A stretch of DNA of 64,000 nt from Candidatus Iainarchaeum sp. (GTDB lineage Archaea > Iainarchaeota > Iainarchaeia > Iainarchaeales > UBA10219). Of this stretch, positions 31,883 to 39,882 are shown piece by piece; the stretch's first letter is position 1; every line of letters begins with the position of its first letter. The stretch is taken from positions 372,001 to 436,000 of the forward strand of contig JAGVWE010000002.1 of assembly GCA_018304425.1 (NCBI GenBank). Direction: 5' to 3'. The position numbers and the translations under genes were made by a program. A model generated the notes under the pieces. It made no database searches. It worked only from the letters and a program-made list of their open reading frames with translations, and was not told the origin of the DNA.

Positions 31883-32926
31883 ATGGACGAGGAAACAGAA
31901 GCCATCATAAAGGACTCCAAGGCAACGGAAGAGGATACCAACGACGAGGCCAACGAGGAAGTGGCTGCAGAGCTTCCGGAAGAGCAGGCGGTTGACCCGG
32001 TGCAGCCGGAAAAACCGGTAGCCAAGCAAACGGGGTCCATTCTGGACTTTGGAAAGGGCAGTAACCTCTTCAACCAGAAAGAATTTTCAGAGGTGCGCGA
32101 AACCCTCCAGCACATTAAAGAATTGCTTGAAATAGAGCGCGAAGCCGAAAGAAAAATGTTGGCTGACCTCACTGACCTCCTTGAACGCGAGCGGGCTGCC
32201 AAAAAGGCCAAGGAGACCCGGCTTCGGACGCACCTTCAGAAAATAAATTCAAAAGTAATGGACATTAGCACGCAGACCGTTGAAAAAGAAGGGCAATTGA
32301 AGAAGGAAATAGACACCTTGCAGATATCCATTCGTGCCATCCAGCAGAATTTGAGCGCCTTTGGCCTGGTCGCCGCCAAGCCAAAAGCAGACCAGCCGCA
32401 GTCAACCGATTCCAGGCCAAGCCTCATCGACAAGAAGGAATTGGAGGGCATCATCAATACGCTTACGGACATCAAGCGGTTGCTGGACGAGGAAAGGGAG
32501 CGGGAAAAGCAGCTTGAAACAGACCTCGACGCAGTTATCGGCCGCCGCGAAGACACCAAACGGAGCAAGGAAGAACGGTTCAAGGAACACGCCCAAGCCA
32601 TTGCCCAGCGGATTGCCAAGATAACCCAGCAAACCGTTGAAAAGGAGGCCAAACTCAAGCGGGAAACCGGGATCCTCCAGACTTCCATCAAACTCATTCG
32701 AGACAAGCTGCCCATGCAAGAAGAGGGTCCAGCCCTACTTCACGAGGCTGAGGAATCCGTTTCCACCCAGGAAGAGGTGCCCCAGCAAAACTTCGAGCCA
32801 CTGCCATCCGAGTCCATGGTTCAGTTTGAGGAAGAAGACAGTGGAGGCGAAAACGCCGGGGACGAGCGGAAAGGCAAGAAGCGGAAGTTTGGCAAGGGCT
32901 TTTACATGTTTGGAAAGGGAAAATAG
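31883..32926 (+). CDS. Duplicated coiled-coil protein
   Basis: A 347-residue soluble, highly charged protein with two homologous ~90-residue coiled-coil units. Unit 1 (~65-155) and unit 2 (~190-280) align along their length: HIKELLEIEREAER / DIKRLLDEEREREK and TQTVEKEGQLKKEI / TQQTVEKEAKLKRE. The acidic N-terminus and a basic end (KGKKRKFGKGFYMFGKGK) flank them. It resembles cytoskeletal or scaffold-like proteins; no known family. The following membrane protein gene is 71 bp away and may be a partner. Confidence 0.75.
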   Translation: MDEETEAIIKDSKATEEDTNDEANEEVAAELPEEQAVDPVQPEKPVAKQTGSILDFGKGSNLFNQKEFSEVRETLQHIKELLEIEREAERKMLADLTDLLERERAAKKAKETRLRTHLQKINSKVMDISTQTVEKEGQLKKEIDTLQISIRAIQQNLSAFGLVAAKPKADQPQSTDSRPSLIDKKELEGIINTLTDIKRLLDEEREREKQLETDLDAVIGRREDTKRSKEERFKEHAQAIAQRIAKITQQTVEKEAKLKRETGILQTSIKLIRDKLPMQEEGPALLHEAEESVSTQEEVPQQNFEPLPSESMVQFEEEDSGGENAGDERKGKKRKFGKGFYMFGKGK

Positions 32927-32997
32927 CGGCAACACACCCTTTTAAACTCTTTTTTCTTTCTATCTCATCGGATTTCCCGGACAAGCTAGGGGAGAAC

Positions 32998-33369
32998 ATG
33001 CCGCTCGCATCCAAACTGTTCAAGCTATTCTTCTTGGTAGCCGTTATACTCGTCGTAATCGGCCTTGCCCTGCCCACGCTTAAAGAGCAACTCAGCATCC
33101 AAGGCAACTCCGTCGACGTCAAATTACGCGTACCCTTTACCACACAGGCCCTTGAACTGAACAAGGTGCCGGTGGATGCGACCACCCAGCAAGACGCCCT
33201 GTTCGTGGGCAGCGGGTTGCTGGCCATTCTGGTGCTTTGGAAGTTCATCAGCCTGAACCCCCTGCATTTGCTTACCGACATGCGTAAAAAGAAGGAAATT
33301 CATTCAGAACTCAGGAAAATGGACTCAACCCTCGAAGAAATAAAGCGGCTGGGCCAGGGCTTTGATTAA
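32998..33369 (+). CDS. Small bitopic/two-helix membrane protein
   Basis: A 123-residue protein with a helix at ~7-26 (LFKLFFLVAVILVVIGLALP), an external beta-like segment (~30-65), a second helix at ~68-85 (ALFVGSGLLAILVLWKFISL) and a cytoplasmic charged coil ending KKKEIHSELRKMDSTLEEIKRL. The terminal coil could dock on the coiled-coil protein encoded just upstream. Family unknown. Confidence 0.65.
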   Translation: MPLASKLFKLFFLVAVILVVIGLALPTLKEQLSIQGNSVDVKLRVPFTTQALELNKVPVDATTQQDALFVGSGLLAILVLWKFISLNPLHLLTDMRKKKEIHSELRKMDSTLEEIKRLGQGFD

Positions 33370-33414
33370 CGAAAAGCCAAGGGTTTTTAAGGAAAACCAG
33401 CCCATTATACGCCT

Positions 33415-34461
33415 ATGCGGCCAGCCCTTCTCGCCTGCCTGTTATTTCTCCTCCTGCTGAATGGTTGTGCCCAGGAAAAAAAGGATCTCGCGCCGGCCGT
33501 GGTCACGCCAACCCCCCAAACAGCCACGGAAACACCAGTCCCTGCACCAGAAGAGCTTCCTACCCTGCCAGCCGAAGAAGTGCCGGAGATGGAACCAGCC
33601 AAGGATGCATTCGAAGCCGAACTGAGGTACAACACCTCAATTCCCTCCTTCAGCAAGGCAAAAGTTCGCGGCATCATCGACAAGAGTGCGCCAGCCGTGG
33701 TCAAGCAGACCCTATTCGTGGAAGGCCTTCCACGGTTGAGTGGCAGGAACGTATTTGAAACCAGCCACAAAGATGGCGTGGACTTCGATTATTATTCTGC
33801 CTGGTTGGTGGACGAGTCAGGCAAGCATGCACCCACCCACGTTGATGATTTCAATCCATTTTCTTCCGGTGAAACCAAGGAAGAAACCCTGTTCAACCGT
33901 TCAGACCTTCCCCCTGGCAGCCTGTTCGAGAAAGACTACAAGAAAATCATTTTGACGGTGGAAGCCAACCAAAAAGAGGAAATTCCCGCCTCCAGCGGCG
34001 TCATTCTCTATGCGGCTTTCTTCAACCACAAACTGGACCCCGATAACCTCCAATTCAAGTACAATTCCATGTACCCCGACTTTAGTGCGGCAACTGCCCG
34101 CCTGGCCTTTAATCCAGCCCCCGAAGGGTTAGCGGTTAATGGCCAGTTCACCGGCCTGCCGCGGTTGGAGGAAGTGGATGACCCCGTCATTGAAGGAAAC
34201 CCAGCGGGGCTGGACTTTGACTACTACGCCGTTTGGCTGGTGGCTTCGGACGGCAAAAATCAACCCGTGCTGGCCGGCAAATTCAACGCGGAACCCAGCG
34301 GGGCAACGGATTTCTCCGTTTCCCTCAAACCCGTGGCCTTCAAGGGAACGGACTTCAAGTTCTACGACAAAGCCTATATCTCCGTCGAAGTAAATGGGGT
34401 AGTACCCAAGAAACCAGGCAAGTGGGTCATTTACACAGGAGAAATAAAACCAGCTACGTGA
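33415..34461 (+). CDS. Lipoprotein with two repeated beta domains
   Basis: A 348-residue exported protein. The signal peptide ends LLLLNGC (lipobox), followed by a Pro/Glu/Thr linker (~22-65) and two homologous domains. Domain 1 includes FVEGLPRLSGRNVFETSHKD and VDFDYYSAWLVDESGKHAP; domain 2 includes FTGLPRLEEVDDPVIEGNPA and LDFDYYAVWLVASDGKNQP. The shared FDYY-(S/A)-WLV pattern marks a duplicated ~110-residue unit similar in layout to anti-sigma-K-type extracellular domains. Probably a surface protein; function unknown. Confidence 0.75.
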   Translation: MRPALLACLLFLLLLNGCAQEKKDLAPAVVTPTPQTATETPVPAPEELPTLPAEEVPEMEPAKDAFEAELRYNTSIPSFSKAKVRGIIDKSAPAVVKQTLFVEGLPRLSGRNVFETSHKDGVDFDYYSAWLVDESGKHAPTHVDDFNPFSSGETKEETLFNRSDLPPGSLFEKDYKKIILTVEANQKEEIPASSGVILYAAFFNHKLDPDNLQFKYNSMYPDFSAATARLAFNPAPEGLAVNGQFTGLPRLEEVDDPVIEGNPAGLDFDYYAVWLVASDGKNQPVLAGKFNAEPSGATDFSVSLKPVAFKGTDFKFYDKAYISVEVNGVVPKKPGKWVIYTGEIKPAT

Positions 34462-34475
34462 ATGACTTGGCTCGG

Positions 34476-35882
34476 CTAATTACTTCCCTGCTGGCTTGCA
34501 TAGTATTCCGTGAAGTTGCCCCTGCAACTGGCCGCCCCATTCAAGAAGGTTGCTGGGAACAAGGCAAAGAACCGGCTCACTTCCGCTGCACAGGCCGCCC
34601 CCTTTAACACGCTTCCCTGCCTGAGTTTTCCAGGCACTTCAGGTACCCCCGTGTCCAGGGCCTCGCAAGTAGTAATATAACCAACCCTTGGATCCAAGTC
34701 CTTGCCGTTCAATTTCTTGGGCCACACCTCAAACCGGCAATTACCCTTGTCCAAGTCAAGCAAAGTATATGCGAAGACATCCTGCCCCTTGTTGGAAGTA
34801 ACCACGGCGCCGAGCTTGGCGCATTCATTGTATCCAGCACAAAAGCAGTCTGCAGCGGTGTTCGACGCATTGGCATCGGCGTTGAGTGCCCCGCAATTGC
34901 TCCCCTGGGTAAAGTCATGCTCGCATTGCTTGGGTGTTCCTATGCACAGGTCAAGCGTGTAGGCAAGCCCATCATCACAGTTATGGTCCACTAGGCAGAG
35001 GTTTTTCTTAGGGCAGTCATCGTCCGTCGTGAAATCACAGGAAGGAGGGCAGAAGCCATCTGCGTTCTCGCAAGTGCAATCCGTGTCACTGGATTCATCG
35101 CAGCTCTTCAGGCAAACCCCGTCCCCGTTCTTGCACTCGGTTACTAGCAGGTTCTTGCACCGCTTCGGGTGCCCATCGCACTCGTCAATGGTTTCCGGTT
35201 TGCCATCCTTGCAATCCGCGTTTTCAATGCACTGGTCCTGGCAATCGGAGTCAACCGTGGCATCACAGGTCTTCGGGCACACGCCGTCCGCATCCACGCA
35301 GTTTTTGATGGTCTTGTGGCTGCAGTGGAGGGGTTCCCCAACACAGGAATCAATGGTTTCAAGGCTGTCATCGTCGCAGTCAGAATCCGTCTTACAGGTC
35401 TCAGCCTCCGGGGGGAGGTTCTTGCAGTCGCTGTCACTGATGGCATTACAGCCCTGCGGGCACAGGGCATCCCCCGAAATACAGCCGGTAACGGCGCCGT
35501 TAACGCATTTCTTGGGCGAGCCCGTGCATTCGTCCTTGGTTTCGGGTTTGTTGTCGTTGCACTCCGCATTCGACTTGCATTCATCGGCGTCGCAGTCAGT
35601 GTCTCCGCTGCCCCTGCAGATAACAGGGCAGAAGCCATCCGATGAAATGCATTCAACGATCGCTTGGTGCTCGCATTTGCCGTCAAAATTGCAGGTGTCC
35701 TTGGTGGAGGCCTGGTTGTCCTTGCAATCCGTGTCAGTTACGCACTCCGCCTGAGCCGTTACCCCTTCCTTTTCACCGCCTACCAGTTCATCTGCTCGTT
35801 GCTTGGCCGCGTTGTTCTGCTGGCAGCCACTCAAAGCAATCAAGGCAATCAGAATAATAGCAACAAGGTAGGCGGGGCGCAC
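34476..35882 (-). CDS. Cys-rich repeat lipoprotein
   Basis: A 468-residue surface protein: signal peptide and lipobox (IALSGC), then about five disulfide-rich repeats of ~50-60 residues with the pattern C-x-x-D-x-D-C ... T-x-D-x-C ... DGxCPxxC ... DxDC (e.g. CVTDTDCKDNQASTKDTC; CVDADGVCPKTCDATVDSDC), then a Cys-poor C-terminal domain (~360-468). The Asp-rich loops could bind calcium. Such repeats need an exported disulfide system; the DsbA-like protein at 11799 is a candidate. Over 40 cysteines are present. Confidence 0.8.
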   Translation of the reverse strand: MRPAYLVAIILIALIALSGCQQNNAAKQRADELVGGEKEGVTAQAECVTDTDCKDNQASTKDTCNFDGKCEHQAIVECISSDGFCPVICRGSGDTDCDADECKSNAECNDNKPETKDECTGSPKKCVNGAVTGCISGDALCPQGCNAISDSDCKNLPPEAETCKTDSDCDDDSLETIDSCVGEPLHCSHKTIKNCVDADGVCPKTCDATVDSDCQDQCIENADCKDGKPETIDECDGHPKRCKNLLVTECKNGDGVCLKSCDESSDTDCTCENADGFCPPSCDFTTDDDCPKKNLCLVDHNCDDGLAYTLDLCIGTPKQCEHDFTQGSNCGALNADANASNTAADCFCAGYNECAKLGAVVTSNKGQDVFAYTLLDLDKGNCRFEVWPKKLNGKDLDPRVGYITTCEALDTGVPEVPGKLRQGSVLKGAACAAEVSRFFALFPATFLNGAASCRGNFTEYYASQQGSN

Positions 35883-35930
35883 GCAAAAATAGCCTTAGCA
35901 CCCTCTTTTAAGCATATTCGGCGAAAAACA

Positions 35931-35954
35931 GGAAAAGCGTGGCGAATGCCACGC
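35931..35954 (-). terminator. Hairpin terminator of the 19-aa gene
   Basis: On the minus strand GCGTGGC-ATTC-GCCACGC (7-bp perfect stem) is followed by TTTTCC and further T-rich sequence, 18 nt after the stop of the tiny Cys-rich ORF. Confidence 0.5.
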
Positions 35955-35972
35955 ACTCGACAAGACCCCAGC

Positions 35973-36032
35973 TTACTGGCCACCCTTCTTCTTCTTTTTC
36001 ATGGAACTGCTACAACCACAGGAACCACACAC
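35973..36032 (-). CDS. 19-residue Cys-rich peptide
   Basis: Below the ORF-track limit. The translation is VCGSCGCSSSMKKKKKGGQ (GTG start read as Met): three Cys in CGSCGC followed by a polylysine tail. GGGGGTGA lies 6 nt before the GTG, a strong archaeal Shine-Dalgarno. A hairpin with a T-run follows the stop. Both signals fit a real transcript. It could bind a metal ion or nucleic acid; no function can be assigned. Confidence 0.55.
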   Translation of the reverse strand: MCGSCGCSSSMKKKKKGGQ

Positions 36033-36093
36033 GGATTTCACCCCCTACACAATTGTTTTTACTATTTTGTATTTTCAAACAATTTTTAAGGCA

Positions 36094-37086
36094 ATGGCCA
36101 GGCGTTTGTATCTGCAGCGTGCATGGAGCGAGGTGCATATTTTGCAGGTTTTAATGCTTGGCAAATCGGCTCGTGGGGGGATTTATTACTATGCGACTGC
36201 CTTGGAGCAAGCGCTGAGCAGATTGGGCATCCAGGTGTCAAGCGATTGGCCGCGCTTGCCCCAGGCGGACCTTGTTCATTACCATTACGATGCCTTGTTT
36301 CCCCTCAGTCGGTTCAAGCTGCTCGGTTTCCTGGTTTTGGCAAGGATTCTTGGCAAACCGGTTGTTGTTACCGCGCACAATCCGATCGCAAGGGGCACCA
36401 AAAGCCCGTTAAAATACTTGTTTTACTGGATCGCCAACAGGATCATCGTCCACGACGAAATGGAGTGGGAGTTTTCGCCTAAAACGGTTGTAATTCCCTA
36501 CGGCAACAGTTGCTTTTACCTTGATTTTCCAACAAGGCTTTCGAGACAGGAACTGAAAAAAAAGTGGGCAACCGGCAGCAAGTACGTTCTTCTGTGTTAT
36601 GGAACGCTTCGCATAACCAAGAACTACCCCCTTGCCTTGGGCATAGTTAAAGCGCTGCGCGAGTCCGGGATTGATGCGGACTTAGTCATCGCAGGCAACC
36701 CGACCAATGCAAGCCTCAAACAGTGTGGTTTGGAAGACCTGCCACCCTATGCAAGGCTTTTCGCGAAGTATATAGCGGAACCAGAGACCAACGAGTTGTT
36801 CACGCTTGCAGACGCCGTGTTGCTGACGAACTCGGAGCACAACCATTCAGCCGTTCCACACATTGCCTACTGTTTTAGGAAACCCGTTGTTGCGTCCCAG
36901 TGCTTAGCCCACCAGACGAGGTTTTCAGTTGGCTCCATCGACGAATGCGTTTCCATTCTTACCAAAATACTCAAGAGCCCCCCTTCAATGGAGGAAGAGC
37001 ATTCCAGGGAATTAGTGGATTTCAGCTGGGAAAAAATCGCCAGGTCAACCACCGGGCTCTATGCATCTCTTATTGGGAAAAAATAA
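36094..37086 (+). CDS. Glycosyltransferase, GT-B fold
   Basis: A ~330-residue family 1/4-like glycosyltransferase. The N-terminal domain begins VLMLGKSARGGIYYYATALEQALSRLG and contains DLVHYHYDALFPL and VVVTAHNPIARG. The C-terminal nucleotide-sugar domain has VLLCYGTLRITKNYPLALGIVKALRESGIDADLVIAG and DAVLLTNSEHNHSAVPHIAYCFRKPVVAS. It should transfer a sugar onto a lipid or surface glycan. ATG 36094 is chosen because the longer track start (36001) runs over the tiny gene on the other strand; ATG 36154 is also possible. Confidence 0.8.
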   Translation: MARRLYLQRAWSEVHILQVLMLGKSARGGIYYYATALEQALSRLGIQVSSDWPRLPQADLVHYHYDALFPLSRFKLLGFLVLARILGKPVVVTAHNPIARGTKSPLKYLFYWIANRIIVHDEMEWEFSPKTVVIPYGNSCFYLDFPTRLSRQELKKKWATGSKYVLLCYGTLRITKNYPLALGIVKALRESGIDADLVIAGNPTNASLKQCGLEDLPPYARLFAKYIAEPETNELFTLADAVLLTNSEHNHSAVPHIAYCFRKPVVASQCLAHQTRFSVGSIDECVSILTKILKSPPSMEEEHSRELVDFSWEKIARSTTGLYASLIGKK

Positions 37087-37232
37087 ACCCCTTGCCGGAG
37101 GCGTGCTTAGTTGATACCATGGAGGGAGGCAAAGCGATAAGAATATACATAACTTGTAGGTTGAAACAGCTGCACCCCACTTTGCAAAGGCTTCCTTGTA
37201 ATAGGATCCCGCGCTTTTTTGGGTGCTGCCCT

Positions 37233-37826
37233 TTATTGCCAGCTCACCTCAACTTCCTTGACTCCAATTATTATCCGTTCGTCCCGCCGGTAATCCATGG
37301 TTTTGGCCGTGTATTTGAGTTTGTGGTGGTCGCGGCCGAATTCGTAGAGCTTTCGAGTCATCTCGACGTCGTTGATGCAATAGTCAATGACCTGCTGGCG
37401 CTTCCCGGTGCGCCACATGAAAGGCACACTGCGGCTGTCCTCGGTCTTCTCCTCACCCAGGTTGAGTTTGGCCAGATCATTGAGGGCCACGCGCTGGCTG
37501 GTTTTTTTCTCTATTTCGAACAGCATGTCCAGGGTCTTCGTGTTCAGGAGGTTGGCCACCGGCTGCTTGACCGCGCCCTGCAACACGGAGTAGTCAAAGG
37601 AGAACAGGTTGTGTCCCACCACCAAGTCACAGGACTGCAAAAGGTCAAACAGTTCTTTGGCCTGTTCCTTGAGGAAAACCCGGCAAGGCTCTTCGTTCAC
37701 CTTCACGCAGGCACAGGCAATGGATAGCCTTGAGGGGTCCCGGGACCACTTGCTTTCCATGCCCAGGTCCTCGAAGAGTTGCTCGGTCTCCAAGTCGAAA
37801 AAGGCGATTTTGCATTCCCCCACCAT
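37233..37826 (-). CDS. DEDDy-type 3'-5' exonuclease / RNase H-like nuclease
   Basis: A ~197-residue stand-alone exonuclease-fold protein. Acidic catalytic motifs: FFDLETE (ExoI, Asp-x-Glu, residues ~10-12), GHNLFSFDYSVL (ExoII, Asp) and YCINDVEMTRKLY (ExoIII, Tyr-x-x-x-Asp). This is the exonuclease domain of family B polymerases or YprB-like nucleases without a polymerase. It may trim RNA or DNA ends. The ORF track begins at 37868; ATG 37826 has AGGGG upstream and starts just before the first strand. Confidence 0.8.
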   Translation of the reverse strand: MVGECKIAFFDLETEQLFEDLGMESKWSRDPSRLSIACACVKVNEEPCRVFLKEQAKELFDLLQSCDLVVGHNLFSFDYSVLQGAVKQPVANLLNTKTLDMLFEIEKKTSQRVALNDLAKLNLGEEKTEDSRSVPFMWRTGKRQQVIDYCINDVEMTRKLYEFGRDHHKLKYTAKTMDYRRDERIIIGVKEVEVSWQ

Positions 37827-38009
37827 GATGGAATTCCCCTGCAAAAGGGATTTAAACCGTGTCCGCACGCTTATGGCGGGTGGCTTAAGGGCGGCGATAG
37901 GTTGGTGCGGCGGTCGACAACTATGGGCCTACCCACACAGCTACATAACCTGTTCCTATTAGACTCTGATAAGGCAAGGTTTATTAGTCGGGAAGGCCAC
38001 GATTTTTGC

Positions 38010-38483
38010 ATGGTTTCGAATAGGCGAAGGGTGGGCCGGACCACACGGCGGGGCAGCGTCGCCCCTTCCTCGATAGGCCCTCACCGGTTCACCGCCCGCA
38101 CCTTGCGGCGCCCGGTCGGCGGGAACGAGGCGTTGAAGAACAAGACCTATCGGAAACTTAGCGGGGTTTCCAAGGCAGCCGCGGACCGGTTCTTAACGGC
38201 TACGCGCACGATAGACCGTTCTTTCGCCCTGGTCAATCCCTTGTACCCGGGTATCAACCGCGCCTGGTGCAGGGCAATCGCCTATTCGACCGTAGCCAAC
38301 TTGCTCGTCTCCCTGGTCCGTAGCCCCAAGGACCTGACCTTGATGACTCCACTGGTGTTCGAGATGCCGAACGGCAGACACGTCGGGGTCAGGCTGACCG
38401 TTTCCGGGCGGCTTCCGGCCCCGGAGTTCGACGTGCAAATCGGGGAAGTCGGACCGGACCAGCCGGGCGGGGTGCACGCCTGA
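38010..38483 (+). CDS. Arg-rich unknown protein, copy 1 of a tandem pair
   Basis: A ~157-residue protein with a disordered Arg-rich start (MVSNRRRVGRTTRRGSVAPS) and a compact C-terminal half. That half aligns with the next gene: both have RK(L/V)S ... RFxxxxxxI(N/D) ... (S/A)NLLV and end in an (P)NxR(R/H)xxVRLxxxGRxxAPxxxVxL-like strand pair. TATA-like GGTTTATTAG lies ~27 nt before ATG 38010, so a leaderless start inside the longer track ORF is likely. GC content is high. No known family. Confidence 0.65.
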   Translation: MVSNRRRVGRTTRRGSVAPSSIGPHRFTARTLRRPVGGNEALKNKTYRKLSGVSKAAADRFLTATRTIDRSFALVNPLYPGINRAWCRAIAYSTVANLLVSLVRSPKDLTLMTPLVFEMPNGRHVGVRLTVSGRLPAPEFDVQIGEVGPDQPGGVHA

Positions 38484-38565
38484 CAACAAGACACACGAAA
38501 TTCAAAGAGATTTTTTCCTTCGGTGAGCCGTCACTCTTATTAAGCTAGGGCGCATTAATTCTGAT

Positions 38566-39120
38566 ATGCGCTTACCTGCGCCTGGCGGAAGACCCAACCG
38601 ACGCCCGGGCGCCCCCGGACCGAAAAGGCCCGGGGTCAGGCGCCCCGGACGCGCGTCGATTAGGGAGGCCGCCGCCTTGTTCAAAAGGCAGCGCGCGGGC
38701 AGGCCGCGGGCCAGGCCGCCCTTCAAGCAGGCATTAGAACCTAAACCACCCAAGGCCGTCGAGGTGAAACGCCGGCGGGAAGAAGAATTGCGCAAGGTTT
38801 CCAGGCACTTGCCGCCCAACTTTCGGCGGTTTTGCGGCTTGATCAACTCGGCCGCGCGTGAGCATTGCCCTGATTTGGACGGCACTACACGTGCGCGCAT
38901 TTATGTTGGCGCATCCAATCTCCTGGTCGCCCAATACCAAATAAACGACGGGAAAACGCATTACGACGATTACACTTACTCGCTCCCGAACCGGCGGCGA
39001 TTAGCCGTCCGGCTGGAGGCCAAGGGACGCTTTCAGGCGCCCGTGCTCAAAGTCCACTTGGTCGTGACCGGGGAAGGTGGAGCACAAGGCGGAGGCGGCA
39101 GCCACCTCGCGCCGATTTAA
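38566..39120 (+). CDS. Arg-rich unknown protein, copy 2 of a tandem pair
   Basis: A 184-residue protein: a very basic, Pro/Arg-rich tail (~1-75, e.g. GGRPNRRPGAPGPKRPGVRR) and a globular ~95-residue domain homologous to the preceding protein, containing FRRFCGLINSAAREHCPDLDG, GASNLLVAQYQ and LPNRRRLAVRLEAKGRFQAP. It ends in a Gly-rich tail. TATA-like TCTTATTAAGC lies 28 nt before the ATG. The basic tails suggest nucleic acid or acidic-surface binding. The family is not recognised. Confidence 0.65.
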   Translation: MRLPAPGGRPNRRPGAPGPKRPGVRRPGRASIREAAALFKRQRAGRPRARPPFKQALEPKPPKAVEVKRRREEELRKVSRHLPPNFRRFCGLINSAAREHCPDLDGTTRARIYVGASNLLVAQYQINDGKTHYDDYTYSLPNRRRLAVRLEAKGRFQAPVLKVHLVVTGEGGAQGGGGSHLAPI

Positions 39121-39857
39121 TCCAACGCGTGTAAAAAAAGGCCATAGAAGCTACATAACTAAATCCGGCTTGCCTTCGTTCCCCGCCCCAAGCCAGTCCT
39201 CACCACCCTACGCCAAGTCAGGATCGCCCAATTTTTCGCGCGAACGCCGTAAACCCCTGCGACGACCCCCATAGTTCCACTAAAGCCATTCCAGGCGGAA
39301 TAAGGCACCCAGAACTAATCAGCGTATTGCCGGATAAGATAGATTATCCTGCACAGTTGCGAAGGAAATATCGTAAAAACGAAAAAATAAAAGTGGGTTG
39401 GAGATGGCACCAGGGAGCAGAGTGGCTTGGGTGGGGGAGGGGTAAAGCCACCTCCAGATAAGTTATGTAGAAAATTAGGTTGTTTTGGTTGCCTTGCTTG
39501 CTTGGCAGCCGGTTCGTATGGGTGGGAGCGGGTCCCAACGCGGGAAATCAATCAAGGCGCGACACAGCCAGACCGTTTATCCGGGATTTTCCGAGTTAGT
39601 TCCTTCCAATGAGTATCAAGGGTTTGGCAACCCAAAAACGGGCGAGTCCATGCGAACCAACCGGTTTTGAGCTAGCATCCAAAGCGATTTTTCGCCCAAA
39701 AACCGGTTTAGGCCCTGTAAGCTTGCATGCACGGTGGCATTTTGGCTGGGCCTGTTAGGACCCAGCTCGGCCCCAACAAGAAGGCATTTAGGATAGTTTG
39801 GGTGACAGAGTGGGACTGCAGAGGCAGCAGCAGGAATCATGCTCGGCCACCACCCAG
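39121..39857. other. Long gap without a supported gene; structured sequence
   Basis: About 740 bp with only short unconvincing ORFs. It contains AACCGGTTTT (39658) and AAAACCGGTT (39701) as an inverted pair, CTGGGCC...GGACCCAG (~39750), and the motif CTACATAAC or its complement GTTATGTAG at ~39149 and ~39463. A plus-strand TATA-like GAAAAAATAAAAG lies near 39383. It could hold an unrecognised structured RNA; I could not match tRNA, SRP or RNase P RNA. Confidence 0.35.
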
Positions 39858-39882
39858 ATTATGTAGTCACTAACTACATAAT
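39858..39882 (-). terminator. Stem-loop after the glycosyltransferase stop
   Basis: ATTATGTAGT-CACTA-ACTACATAAT is a perfect 10-bp inverted repeat with a 5-nt loop, directly abutting the TAA stop (39883-39885) of the minus-strand glycosyltransferase. Position suggests a terminator or 3'-end protector; there is no long T-run. Confidence 0.5.

Noticed and set aside
36001-36093. N-terminal extension of the 36094 glycosyltransferase
   Set aside because: The added 31 residues are not fold-like and overlap the well-signalled tiny gene on the other strand.
39315-39551. 64-78-aa minus-strand ORFs in the long gap
   Set aside because: No RBS or promoter, composition not protein-like, frames interrupted nearby.
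39121-39857. RNase P RNA or SRP RNA
   Set aside because: Looked for family core motifs by eye and found none.
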